From: Davidsoniella eucalypti | Taxonomy: Eukaryota; Ascomycota; Sordariomycetes; Microascales; Ceratocystidaceae | DNA: 64,000 nt | Direction: 5' to 3' | Assembly (NCBI GenBank): GCA_004009845.1 | Contig: RMBW01000093.1 | Span: 1 to 64,000 of the forward strand | In this document: positions 43,901 to 56,300 of the stretch, in pieces | How the letters are laid out: each line of letters starts with the position of its first letter | How positions within the stretch are numbered: position 1 is the stretch's first letter | Program-made: the position numbers and the translations under genes | The notes under the pieces: generated by a model | The model's database searches: none | What the model saw: the letters and a program-made list of their open reading frames with translations, nothing else | Told to the model about the DNA's origin: nothing

Positions 43901-46900
43901 AATCACAGCTAATATAAACAAAAAAATAATACTTATACCGACGTACAAAGGGCTTGGTAAACGGACGAGTGACTAAATGAAGTCTAGTTTCCTTTTTTTC
44001 TTCTTTTTTTTCGACAAGCTCATGTCCCATTCCAGGCTACCAATAAAGACGGGAAAGCAATAAGGAAACATTGACAGCAACACACTACACAACTAGCCAT
44101 ACTGTGTTGCTGTGTGGAAAGCCTATGCTTCAACAGAGAAAACCGGGCTGGACGACGACTTGCTCTAGAAGCTCGGGTCGCAGGACGAGCTTCCAGTTGG
44201 GCCGTGAGGAGTTATTTGGTAGCAATAGCATAGGGCTAACGCACATGGCTGGAGATAATCAGTCCTGAAGTTGAGTCCTAAAGTTGGGATCCTTTTTTTC
44301 TTTTGTTTCTGTAGGATGTTCTAGCCCGTATAAGGAACAATGCATGTCGTTTCTACTTCTTGGTTTGACCCGATGTCTGACGTGCTTCGTTAACGACTCT
44401 ATGATAGAATGGGCAGTCAGTCGAACAGAGCCATTTGTAAGGGCAGCAACTTCTGGTATTCTCGCTTATATATGACACTTTCCATCGTACAGTTACCGAG
44501 AGAAGGGCCAGCATAATCATAGAGCAAAAAATCCTGAGCCAACTTTTTCCGAGCAAATCGACAAAGACACACCAAAAGGGCCGCCAAGAGTAATTGGTGG
44601 TTAAGCGCAGTATATACTCAGGTGTCAAAGATAGCCGGGCTGGCGGAACTAAGTGCAATGACGCCGGTCACTTTAGAAGGCAGGGGAACAATAAAAAGGA
44701 AATTCGGTGACATGTTGAGTCAGTGCGAATTAGGAAAAAGACCACTTTGTGGCTCGGGAGAGTTCAGTAGACAGCGAAACGCATTGTTCATTTTCTCTTA
44801 TTTCTTTTCACCACTCTATAAGGCCAATTCCCTTGCTAGCCAATCGATTGCTGGGCTGGCCGGCGTGGGCTTGGGCCTTGAACTGTGGACTTTATAGTGG
44901 TCATTATAGCAGCGAGAGATGACGATTTCTTGGTCTGTGACAGGCGCTGGAACCTCGTTGGACGGGCTGCCGAAAAGCCAGTGAGCAATGTTGCGGTGAT
45001 ATTCGACACCTGAATATATGTATAACAATGGCATCGGCCAGCCTTGCTTTCTTTGCTTGGTTCGTCATTTGCATACAATAGTCATTTTGCATCATCCTAG
45101 CCCGAATTAGCAAACCCTAGTCTATGGTGCTGGGTAGACAGTGTGGATCTCAGTTATGCAGCAAGCCAATCATCATCTAGAAGTCTTTTGACCATAAAAT
45201 ACTGTACACTATACATCCCGGACAGGTCATCAGCTCTAACTTTATCCCAGTCACGTGTATGCTTTTTCTGGCCTTGTATGGTCTTTTTCGGGGTCGGCTG
45301 TTTGATTGTCCAGGACCATGCACAATGCATTTGAGGCGCCAAAGGATTCATCAAGCAGCAAGACATACAGACACACATTAAGTATAGTCAAACAGAAGAC
45401 ATAGGAAGACGCTAAGAGCTGAATTAGGGCCTCTTTCTGTAGCCACCTTCTAATTCTCCAGCCTATGATGGCTGCCACACCGAACCTGGACTGTGACTTG
45501 TGACTGTGATTGAGATCGCGGCCTACAATCGCTGGTACGCACAAACAACGAACCCTACAATGGCAATTCTGGCTGAAAGCTGACCCAGACTTTCGGTCGC
45601 TCAGTCAGCCTGTTCAACGCCAGTCCAGAAATGAGCAGCCATGCAACTATTTGGATCGTCTAGCACCACCATCGTCCATCATCGCGTCTCCCTTTTTCCC
45701 TAATCGCCTACGCAATTAGGAGACTCACAGAGGGATAACAACTTGGGATGGGAGGCAAATTAGGCCTTGCCAGGTGCATTCCAAGGCCTCTTCACCGCGA
45801 TTTATCGCTTGCAATTCCCCTCTTTTGTATCCCCAAAGGCAGGCCACGATCCCTTACTACTATTCTTGACTATGCTTAACCCACCATCAACCCTAAGGCA
45901 AGCTAAAATGCATAAATATAGATCTCGTCTAAAGAGCTAAATCGAGAGCAGTCAGGACATCCGGGAAACTATTTCAGAGAACAATCTCAAAGAAGGACGT
46001 CTCTTGTCTCTTGGAAAAACACGGTGTCACCTCATGCTTGCACGTGTTATACGATGTGCATTATACAGCTGGATAGACCCGTCATAAAGGCGATCAACCA
46101 TTGGTGCCTTTAACACAGCCAATTTGCACCATGTCTAATGTTAGTGCAGTGCAATTACATCTGACACACGGTACTATATCCAGACTCATGACATATTACA
46201 GATTATTTTCCCCCGCGCTCGTCAACAAAAACAAATCAAGTCAAATATTGCTGATTATCTGTTCACATCTGGCTCCTGTGTTTCCCGATCCAGACGCACG
46301 CCGCATCCGGCTTTGTACAGATGTATACCTGAATATGACTTGTCGATCTGCAATGCATCTGGTTCTTTCTCAAACAAATTGGAGCCAAGCTGGGCCAGAT
46401 AACGACGGTCTGTAGCCCTGTGATCATCGATTCTATAACTCTGAAGAGATTCGGAACACTTGCCCTGTTTTTGTCCAGGGCCTCCCCTAATCAGGCGTCT
46501 GTACTCTGCGATCTAACGCTGTAAAACCCCTTTCACGCGTCCATTGTTTTCTCTCCCTGATTCTTTGATTGCTTTGTGCTGTAATGAACTTCGCCAGTAT
46601 CGTGAGGACCAAAAGTCTCTCGGCACGAACCGTAAGCTGCCTTGTGAGAATTCCAATACCGACTGACGTCAGAAGAGACACTCGCCCTGCGAAATCGCAC
46701 TGTATTGCTTTGTCTTGTCTGCCCTCTCCGTTCTTCTATACAGAAAAGCATATCAGGGAAAGACCAAGGGAGCAACACACGAGAACTCGGCATGCCTGTA
46801 TGCTTGTGGCTCCGTGTGTATTTTCGGCTCATGCAGGACGCGGATTCGACGCACTGACGGCAAGCTGGCCAGTGAGCATGATCAGCCTTCTTGAAGTGTA

Positions 46901-49712
46901 GGCGAATAGCACCAGGTAGCGTGTGAGTGGGTTGAGTGTGGTCCAGGTCACCGAACGTCAAGACTTGCATTGCGTTGGAATGTTCTTATGGAGTACACCA
47001 TGGAGAGAATCCGACGAACAAACGGGCTTCTTGCATGACATCAATAATCTATTTGATATGTGGAGAGAAGAAGTGTGGAGTTTGTTTTCTTGTCTTCCTT
47101 GACTAAGATGTATGTTTTTATATCTCAATAGCGTTTCCTTCACGGTGAGGCGCAGACTAGCACGCCAGAAAAGTACCAAAAATAACAAGATAGCGGATGG
47201 TGATTTCTTGGGGGTAGAAGGAAGACAGCCCCAAGCATATGATTTGGACCGACTACGCCGTTCAACGGTGAGCTAAAGAGGCAAAGACGGGTTCTTGGAT
47301 GTTTACCCCCTAGTCAAAGACGTGAAGATGCTCTCTTTCTTCTGGTACCGCGCGACGGCGGTCTTGCAAGCTGCGTCATGTAATCTAGCTATTGCCTGGG
47401 TAGTATTTGATGGCTTGCAGCCGGTCATTTGGAGATGCCGAAGAAAGAAAGACTGATGGGAGAGCAGCAGTAGTACCTGCATGAAAAGAGAAAGAGTACA
47501 AAAAGGGGTGTTTCCCAGAGAAAGAGAAGAGAGACATGGCATCAGATACGGGGAGACACAGGTGATAGTTCAGACACCGCCGGTCCTACAAGCCCGTGAA
47601 CTTGTGGTGCCTCTGAGTATGCTTTGTCAACAGTCGACTGGGCGGTTAACATAGTACTGGTAGTATAGCGTGATGTCATGCATCGAACGTTGAACAGCAC
47701 TTTGGGCTCTACAGTAGACAGGATTCTCGAGGATTATGGGAGGGGACTTCTTGCTATAGAGATGTTCACAGCAGGACCAAGAGATTTACCGCTAACTGGC
47801 CAAGTTGAGTAAATTGACTTGCCTCCAGATCTTCTGGGAGCCAAGAAGAACCCTTGAACCGTTTCTGCAACAGTCAACGGCGACCCCTGGTACCTTGATT
47901 ACACACAGGCTTTTCTTGTGTTAGTGCTAGTTTTCTCGTCTGGGCCTATAAAACCGCTTAAATGGGAGCTTGCAGGACCGAACCCTGGTCAAACTAAGGC
48001 TTTCTCCTTGACGCTGTAACGCTGGGCCGCTTCTCTGGCTTGATCCGTTCTTGTTTTCTCGCTCTTCTGCTGAAGAAGACGCAGGTATCAGAAGAGGAAG
48101 CCGGTACTTGCTAGGGAAGCCCAAGAAGAGAGAAGAAGAAAGCGCAGGAGCAGGAGAAAAGAGAGAGTGTCCAAGTGCTTACTATAGTCCATAGTATACT
48201 ATTCGTGGCACCAACGCCATCCCGGAGTCTTTGCTCTTGCTTGGTGGCAAGTAGAAAACACCCACGATGCCCGCTTCCTGACGCTCGTTCTCCTTCTTCT
48301 TCTCTTGGTTCAACTATCGTCGGTCTCTTGCTCTCTCTTGCCCAGCCGCTCCTTTTCGACTCTTCTTCTTCCTGCCCACGGGCACCGCCCTTCTTTTTTA
48401 TTAACACCAAAGAAGCCCGTCTTCTCTGTTCTCTTCTCGTCTCTCCTTCTCCGTCGTTCCTTAATCTACTCGAGGCCTTGTATTATCCTCTTTTTTTCTT
48501 TTTGACTCTCATTCTTCGTGCATAGCTTAGCATTCATAGCGCCTCCATTCAGCGCTTCAACTCATCTACGATACCCCCCTCGCTTGACTCGAAAGCCTCT
48601 TTTCTCGTCGACCTGCTGTATTCATTCGTCTCACTGCTTGTATCTCGCCCTGTGGCCTACTGTCCGACATTCGTCCTTTCTCGTCCATCGGGCTTCCACC
48701 TGGCTTGGACTTTGGTAGAGACACCCTCTCACTCATAGATAGGCGCGCCCGTTTTTGCTACTTGGCGTCTTGTCTATCTATCCCGCAGGCAGATATCCAT
48801 AAACATAATAAAAGGGCCCTTACACAGCGGCGTTTGCCTGTTCTCTGCGCCGATCTTCTGCGTAGTGTTCACTCGCCAAATCATCCTTGGACTCTTTGAC
48901 TTCTCTTGATCTCTACTCTAGAGACTACAGAAGCCCGCACAAAGGTATGTAGATATGTTTTGTTCCTGGTTCCTGGTATTCTTGGCTCGCTCGTCCTTGC
49001 TTGCCCTGTCAACAGCCTCCTTATCCGTTGTATGAAGTCTCATAAACCCTTCCACTACATGCCCCCCCCCATTCATCTGTTCATCGATCAATTTTACATT
49101 GCCCGTCCTCAAACCCTGGAGTGTATACACACAAGTCGCCTGTCCGAGGGAGCCTGACTTTAAAGTGTCGCCCGTCTAAGATTATATATCTCCCTTGTGC
49201 TGCAAGTCTCTCTCCTACGCTGTTCCAGCATTCCTCAGTGCCTTCATCTTGCCCCATCCCCCCTCTTCTACCCTGCTCTCTCGGCAAGAGAACGTGAGGA
49301 CGAAGTGTTCCTCTTATTTCTTTTGCAATCCGATCTCCTCTTTGCATTCGCGCCTTGTTTCGGGTTCTTGCACCTCGTGGATAGTGATTCACCTGGAAAG
49401 CCAAGCGTCTATTGTAGGCACGATAAGAACAACACCGCACCGTCCACACTGAGTAGTTCGTCGAGTTTCGATATAGGTTTCCAGTGCTGCTCTATCGTCC
49501 TCTCGCCTCTTCCCACTTCTCGCCTCCTTCATCGTATCGACTGTTCGAACCAACCCTCCTTCCTTTTCTTCTCTTCTTGGGCCTTGGCTGTCTCATTGTG
49601 GAACGCGCGGAGCCTTAACCGAGCGCTCCTTCACTAGTGGCCTCGTTTTATCGTTATTATTTCTCACGATTCTAACCCTATTCAACAGCTCTTTGTATAA
49701 TACACACGCACA
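40975..49712. other. 8.7-kb divergent region with no supported gene
   Basis: Lies between the SWA2 start (-) and the DUF1996 gene (+). No exon with a recognisable product was found on either strand. SWA2-proximal sequence (41226-41254) has two CAGCTG cores 23 bp apart. Around 42980-43380 the minus strand carries several donor-like sites (GTAAGT, GTATGC, GTATGT, GTGAGT) without an open coding frame. From about 48170 to 49712 the plus strand is markedly CT-rich with many upstream ATGs, a layout usual for fungal promoters and long 5' leaders, so it probably belongs to the DUF1996 gene. Confidence 0.5.
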
Positions 49713-51254
49713 ATGAAGAGCTCTGTAGCTTTGTTGGCTTCCAGCCTAGGCATGGCTTCGGCCTTCTGGCGTATGGAGTGCCCTACCCCCGTCGGTACTG
49801 CCCGTCTTGACCCCATCGTCAACCCCGATAGTCTGAGTGCCCACATGCACTCCATCTACGGGTCGGACGGCTTCTCCGAGTCTTCCAGCTTCGATGACCT
49901 CCGCGGCGGATCTTGCACTTCGTGCCGTGTGACCCAAGACAAGAGTGCCTACTGGACTCCTTCGCTGTACTTCCAGAGTTCCAAGACTGGCAAGTTCACA
50001 CAGGTCAACGAGGGTGGTGGTCTTCTGGCCTACTACTTCCTCAACATGGAGAAGATCACTGCCTTTCCGGCCGGCTTCCGCATGATCGCCGGCAGCAACA
50101 CGCGTCGTGCCTTCACCACCGGAGACGTCAGTCAGCCTGACCCGCCCAAGTCCGACTGGTACTCCGATGGCATTACTAGCCAGACTGCTCTGGCTGAGCG
50201 TGCCATTGGCTTCAACTGCCTCAACTACCAGAAGCAGGGTGAATCGACTTTGTACCGCCACTACCTCCCCGAGAAGAGCTGGCTGGAGACCAACTGCCCC
50301 GAAGGCATCCGTATCGAGCTCATGTTCCCCAGTTGCTGGGACGGTGTCAATCTTGATAGCGCTAACCACCAGGACCACGTCGCCTACCCCGACCTGGTCA
50401 TGACCGGTGAATGCCCTTCGACCCACCCTGTCGGCCTTCCTGGTCTGATGTTCGAGACCTTCTTCAGCACCGAGGACTTTGATGGTGAGGATGGCCAGTT
50501 TGTCATCTCTAACGGCGATACCACTGGTAAGTTTTTTGATCTTCGGTCTATCGATGTCCTAAACAGTATGGCACAGTAACTAATGTAATTATCAGGCTTC
50601 GGATATCACGGTGATTTCATGAGCGGTTGGGACCCGGCTGTTCTCCAGATGGCCGTCCAGGAATGCACCAACCCATCTGGCGAGATCGAGGACTGCGGAG
50701 TGTTCACTGTCATCGACAAGAGCAAGTCGTCCGACTGCGAGCTGTCTAATGTTCTCAGCTCTGCCCTGTCTGACAGCAAGGGTCTGTCCAGTCTTCCCGG
50801 AGGCGTTGCCGTCTCTGACGGAAGCGACTCGGGCAGCAGCTCTTCCGCCAAGACTAGCAGCTCGTTGTTAGGATTGTCTTTCGGACTGGGTGGTTCTTCG
50901 TCGCCGCTGGCTCTGCCTAGCTCTACCTCTACCTATGTCGGAGCCATGGCCGTCACTGCTGCTGCTGTTTCTTCCACCCATACCACTACCAGCTCGATCT
51001 CGGTCACCTCTGCTCCTCCCGTCACCACTACCTCCGTCGATCCCGATGCCGGAAAGTTCTATAGCACTGAGTGGGTCACCGTCGGCGGCGCCGTGACTAA
51101 GATCCTCTGGGAGCAGGTGACTGTCACCGAGACCGCCTGGGTTGATTGCGGCACAGGCTGCACCTCGGCTCCTTTGTCAACTGGTACTCCTTATGCCGCC
51201 GCTGCTAAGCGGGCGCCATTCAGCTACAGACCCAAGGTTGATAGCCAGGCATAG
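49713..51254 (+). CDS. Secreted DUF1996 protein, two exons
   Basis: Predicted extracellular protein of a fungal family with no established activity. Exons are 49713-50526 and 50596-51254, with a 69-bp intron (GTAAGT...TCAG); the product is 490 aa. A signal peptide covers residues 1-17 (MKSSVALLASSLGMASA). The DUF1996 domain begins at once with FWRMECPTPVGTARLDPIV, then NPDSLSAHMHSIYGSDGFS, SCTSCRVTQDKSAYWTPSLY and CWDGVNLDSANHQDHVAYP, all characteristic of the family. The conserved Cys and His residues are present. The C-terminal 130 residues are Ser/Thr-rich, hence likely O-glycosylated, with a possible dibasic Kex2-type site at AAKRAP near the end. No GPI signal or transmembrane tail is visible. 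Codon use is strongly C-biased, suggesting good expression. A long CT-rich leader precedes it. Confidence 0.93.
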
Positions 51255-52367
51255 AACTCTTCCAAGCTAGAATCGAAGAAACAGTCTGGAGAGGAGTAAG
51301 CTGTCTATCTAATGCTCTTGTTTTTTTCTCATGGGTGAACTTGGGAAAGCCATATTGACTCTTTTGCTTATTCTGATTCTTGTTTGCTCGTTTTTTCCTT
51401 TCTTTTGTCCTTTCTTTCAGTCATTTTTTCACTTCTTACATTCCTTTTCACTTGGCGAGAGAAGTTTCTCGAACCGTGGACGCTTTTTATTTATTGACAA
51501 ACAACTGTTTTTATTATTACAAAATTGTATTTTTTTTTCTTCTTTTCTTTCTCTTTAATCGTTGACACTGCCATGTTTTATTCACGATGACGTAAAAGAG
51601 TCCCGAGAAAAAAAAAAGGAAATACAAGAAAAAAACAATCTACAATGAGATTTACGATTTTTCTACATGTTTTCTCCATTTGCTCCTTCTGCTTCGTTCT
51701 ACTACAACGGCTTCATTTTGACTTTACCCAGCATATCATCGCCATATAGATTTATTCAACTCAATGTGCATATTCAACATCCTGTGTCCCGTTCTATGAC
51801 TGTGATTCTATTTTGTTGACTTGTCTGTGCGATATATATGGCTTAAACTACATGGTCCGTGAAGTGATTTAGCAGTGCAAGGATAATTTGTATCATGTAT
51901 TGATTATTCCGGGTCTATTTTTGTATTTTGTTTTCTACTTTAATTTTGGTATATCCGAACTTTGCTTGTGCCATGGGCCACCACCCACAATGCAACGTCA
52001 TCTCTTCTGGCTGTGATCTATCTTTCTATTCTAGGGACATGCAACAAATCAACCGAGTCTTGCTTTTCTTTACATTTATACAAGATGATTTACTGCTGTC
52101 TACATATGTATCTTAATTCTGTTGTTGTACATGCATATTACGGCCAACATATAGGGTTATGTCAAACACGTGACCAGCTATACCGCGTGTAAATCGGTGT
52201 GGGGCAGGCGAGGGAGCATTTACATGTTATGGTAACTACTTGCAACTTGTATAACTACGACTACTAATACAACACTTAACGACATCCGTCTCTGATATAT
52301 CGCAATGTTTAATTTTACATGCCACGCAAAGTTATAGACTTGCTACATCTCTCTTAGTACCGCATAC
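51255..52367. other. Intergenic: 3' flank of the DUF1996 gene
   Basis: T-rich 3' UTR-like sequence followed by AT-rich DNA. No gene recognised. Confidence 0.6.
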
Positions 52368-53001
52368 TCATGATGTATAGACATAGATAGGAAATGCAGC
52401 TGCCGTCACAAAGAATGTCAACCATCTTCTGCTCGTAGCCAACGCATTCCTGGCGCCACAGAAACCCATTCCACCACCACCAGCTCTCGGCCTCCCTTGG
52501 ATCAAGAGGCGGCGATAAACAACTAGCTGTACTATCTGTAGATGGCATATAGCGGGAAATATTAAATAGCTGTGATTAGCGGTGATTGTACTTCGCAGGC
52601 TACAGAAGGGCCTGTCGTCATATCCAACCAAGCATGCTGTCGATATCAATATCGTAGACTGGCTTTCACATCTCATAGTTTATACAGCAAGGTGGCCAGC
52701 GGCTAGATTGGGAGCTACTCACGCCTGACAGCCGTCTCTTAGCAACTGGCTTTAGTTTGCTTTGTACTTGGAGTTGCTTGAGCACCGATGTGCCTTCTTT
52801 CTCTCGTGGCTCGCTTGTGGCAGAATTGTCTTGGATGGGGGGATTCCAGTCGGCGATTCCACCAGATGCGAGCGCATTTGCTGTGGATTTCCAGTGATTA
52901 AGCCGTGTTTGCGTGCATTTCTGGCATACAACAGAACGGCTGGACAGGAAACAGAAGAGAACAGTGGCTCTGAGAGTCAACAGTCTCTTGTGTTTGGGCA
53001 T
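52368..53001 (-). CDS. Possible two-exon gene of unknown function
   Basis: A 93-codon open frame (53001-52723) with coding-like codon use begins MPKHKRLLTLRATVLFCFLS and ends at a good donor, GTGAGT. Joining to an acceptor at 52536-52537 (exon 52535-52368) keeps frame and gives 148 aa, ending in a hydrophobic WLTFFVTAAAFPIYVYTS. The basic, hydrophobic N-terminus could be a mitochondrial or signal-anchor sequence. An alternative acceptor near 52567 gives a different, also open, C-terminus, so the model is not firm. I recognise no domain. The short spacing to the 1153-aa gene (+) would make 53002-53351 a shared promoter. Confidence 0.28.
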
Positions 53002-53351
53002 GTCCTATCCTGCTTTCATAGGATGGTGGTGCCCTGATTTGATGTTTCTTTTCTTCTTGTCGTATCCTTTTCCTTTTCCTTTCTTCATATTTCCTTTCTT
53101 CTGTTGTGCTTCCATGAGAGTTTCGTCTCTTTTTGAAGTTGGTATTTTCTATTCTCGTCGTTCGTTATCACAGCAACTAGATGTGTTCTTTTTCTTTCTG
53201 ATACTATCTTTCATTACTAATTTGTCGCTTTGTTTTGATTTCGTTATCTTCTCTTGCTGTGTTGTGCGTATTTCGATTTCACCATCACATCTTGACTTCG
53301 CATTCATAACTCTCTAATATTGCGTCGCCTTCAGTCTTTCAGTCTTTCAGT
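53002..53351. other. 5' leader and promoter of the 1153-aa membrane protein gene
   Basis: T/C-rich sequence typical of a fungal leader, with CTTTCAGTCTTTCAGT just before the start codon. Confidence 0.55.
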
Positions 53352-56300
53352 ATGCCGGCCATCCAGGGCCAGGAACACGGCTCTGACCCGATGCTGATCG
53401 CGGCTCGCGGTTCACTTGAAGGCTCTGTCAACTGGATGATCGGTGCTGCTATAGGCGGTAGTGTGCTAGTTGCCGGCGGCCTGTCAGTAGTACTCTATGT
53501 CATTTCTGTGCGCCGAAAACGCGCTATAGCGGCTTCCGAGACCTCGTCTGCCGAGTCACCTGAGAGAACTCGGAACTTGGCCGCACTGGAAAGCGCCTCG
53601 ACCCTGAACGGAGTTGAATCACACAACGAGAGAAATGCCGAGAAACGCGGCCTCCGCTCGTTCTTCCGGCCGCGACAGAAGCCGTACGTCGGTAGCTTGA
53701 CGCGCAAGAATACGCTCCGCAAGAGCACTTCGATGAGGCGGTTTGACTCTCTCCAGAGCGGCCTGGGGTCGAATCGTAGAAAGGACAACTGGATCGACGA
53801 AGACGCCCTACACGGCCCTGATGTGATGCCATATGGATTGCCGTATAGGCAAAGAGTCGAGTCCAAGCCTGACATCTGGCTGGTAGGTTCGCCGACACTA
53901 CCCGAAATCGCCATCCAGAGCACTCTTGACCTCGACATGGACGCTGCCGAGAAAGAGCGCGAGAAATTCTACACCATGGGCAATCCTCATGTGCCGTATC
54001 CCATGTTCTCAGGCAGGCGCCCGCTCGGTAGTCGGGCCGGTGCTGCCACGGCGCCTACCTTGCACGGCTACGGACAAGACATCACGAGCGTCAGTCTAGC
54101 CGGTGCCCCTCTCAGCTTGCCGCCAAGCTCACGAACCACCAAGAGCCTGGTCGGCCCCCGCACACCGCCTCGTACTAGCGTCTCCGGCAGCAGTGGCAAG
54201 CCTGAGGGCTCTGATGCCGAGCTACGCGACATTCTACGCAGTACCGAGCAGCGTCTTCTGTGCCCGGCCAAGTCGACGTCGGCCATATCCAGCGTCTTGC
54301 GTACTCCAACGTCGGCCAAGGCTCGGTCCGTCAAAAGCTCGCCAAGCCGCGTGCCGGAGTTTGCCCAGTGCCCTCAGCCGAACTCGCCGGAGCAGGCACA
54401 GCTCGCGTGCACTCTAAACGTGGCTGAATGGAGCATTCTGACGCCCGATGATATGCGCATGGAGCGGTCTGTCGTCGAGTATGCCTCCGAATCCGAGGAG
54501 GAGACGGGCGTCATGGACGAGGATGAAGAGACCGAGCACGAGAGTATCCTGACACAGGAGTTCAGCACTGTCCTTTCACCTGCTGGTAGCTTCGTGATGC
54601 CGATCCGGGAGTCGATCGAGGCCGATGAAAGCGTTGACGTGACTGACAGTGCCACTTTCACTACTGCGCCCGATGGAGATGAAGTAGAAGTCGACCCCAA
54701 CGACCGTCATGACCGTGACTCGCGCAGTCCTTCTGCCTGTAGCGATGTTTCCTCGGCCTTGTCGACACTGTACAGTGCCGATGAGCGCGAGGATGCGCCT
54801 TCTCCACCCCATTCGGCCGGCGCCATGTCCGAAGCCTCAACCAAGTTCGAAGGCGACTCCGGCAGTGACGACTCCGGCAGTGACGATCCGTTCAACTCTG
54901 CTATCCTGCGCAACTTCCCCAAAACCAAGCACCTTTCCGTCAATCCTCTGTCCGCTTTGTCACTCGCTGCCCAAGGTGAAGGCGACGGCCGCAAAGTCTA
55001 CTCATGCCCGCCCCCGCGCCGTCGGCCAGGCTTCTCTTCCGGCCAGAGCCCAACAGCTAAGCCTCCGCGTCCTGGACCACCATCTTCCGGCTCCATCGCG
55101 GCCGTCGGCTCGCCTTCGCAGACAACGGCCTCTGGATCTCCAACTCGGCACCGTCAGCCTGGCGTCAAGCTTGCTATCCCTCCTTTTGCCAAACTTCCAC
55201 CGGCTGCTGCGGGCAGTTACAGTTACCAGCTGCCTATGAAGCGTACGCGTCCGCCGACTCCCGGAAACGCTATGCGGGGCACTGCGTCTAACCCGGCTAC
55301 TCCGGCGTCCAAGTCGAACACTGCCGGTAGCCTTTCTAGAAGCACCAGCGGCAACTTGAGCGGCAACCGTGTGCGCGCCGTCATGAACCAGAATAACGAC
55401 AATGCCCGCATGATCACGCCTATCAAGGGCTGCCAGATCCGTACCGTTACTCCATCGACTAGCATGCGATCTCGGGCTCTCGCCGCCAAGCAACGCCAGC
55501 AGCTGACGCAGAGACAAAATGGCAAAGCGCCACAGAAGGCCTTGCGGCCTATGAGATCGTCGCCGACCCTTGGCACACATGACCGTGGTGCTGCGTCGGT
55601 CTCGTCTCCTGGAACATCGGGATCTTCGTCGCCGGAATCAAACGGCGTGAAGCCCCACGCTGGATTTTCTGGATCCAAGTCTGTTGGCTCGACGCCCAGT
55701 AGACACCGCAGTTGTAGCAATGTGCCTACAGTAGTGGTCAGTGGCATGCGTTCGGCCAGCGGCGCTTCGGGCATGAGCTCGGCTTACTCGAGCAACTCGC
55801 TTCTCAGCCTGTCGGATTCTCGTCTGACCCCCAGCTCTTCTTTCCAGATGGCCATGGCTCGTGGCGCTGGTGCTTCGGGTGTCTTCATTCCACAGAGCTT
55901 GAGTTCTAGCTCGTTTGATCTTACGCCTGCTACTGCGCTCGACGTCACCATCACCGAGCTGCGCCGTAGAAACAGCCAGAACCCCGCCAGTCGTTCGTAC
56001 AGCTATGGTGGCACTCCGTCCATGATGAAGATGAACATGAACCTGATGCAGATGCAAATGCAGATGGGCATCATGGGCATGTCCAACAACATGGGAATGG
56101 GCGTTGGTCTTATGGATAGCCCGACTCTCCCGCATAGATATGGCCAGAGCAACTACTACAACAGCGCTCGGCAGAGAACTCCGAACAGCGCCCCTCCCGT
56201 TTCCATGAACGGACACAACCGCCGCCAGACGCACTCTGGCCTGACCAGCAGCGGTTCCGTCAGCCGTTTCAGCAACACGGGAAGCAGCAGTCTAGCCAAC

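Noticed and set aside
46533..46970. 145-codon open frame on the minus strand
   Set aside because: No domain, no splice context, and overlapping frames of similar length on both strands.
49746..50426. 226-codon open frame antisense to the DUF1996 gene
   Set aside because: A by-product of the strong third-position C bias of the DUF1996 exon. No independent signal.
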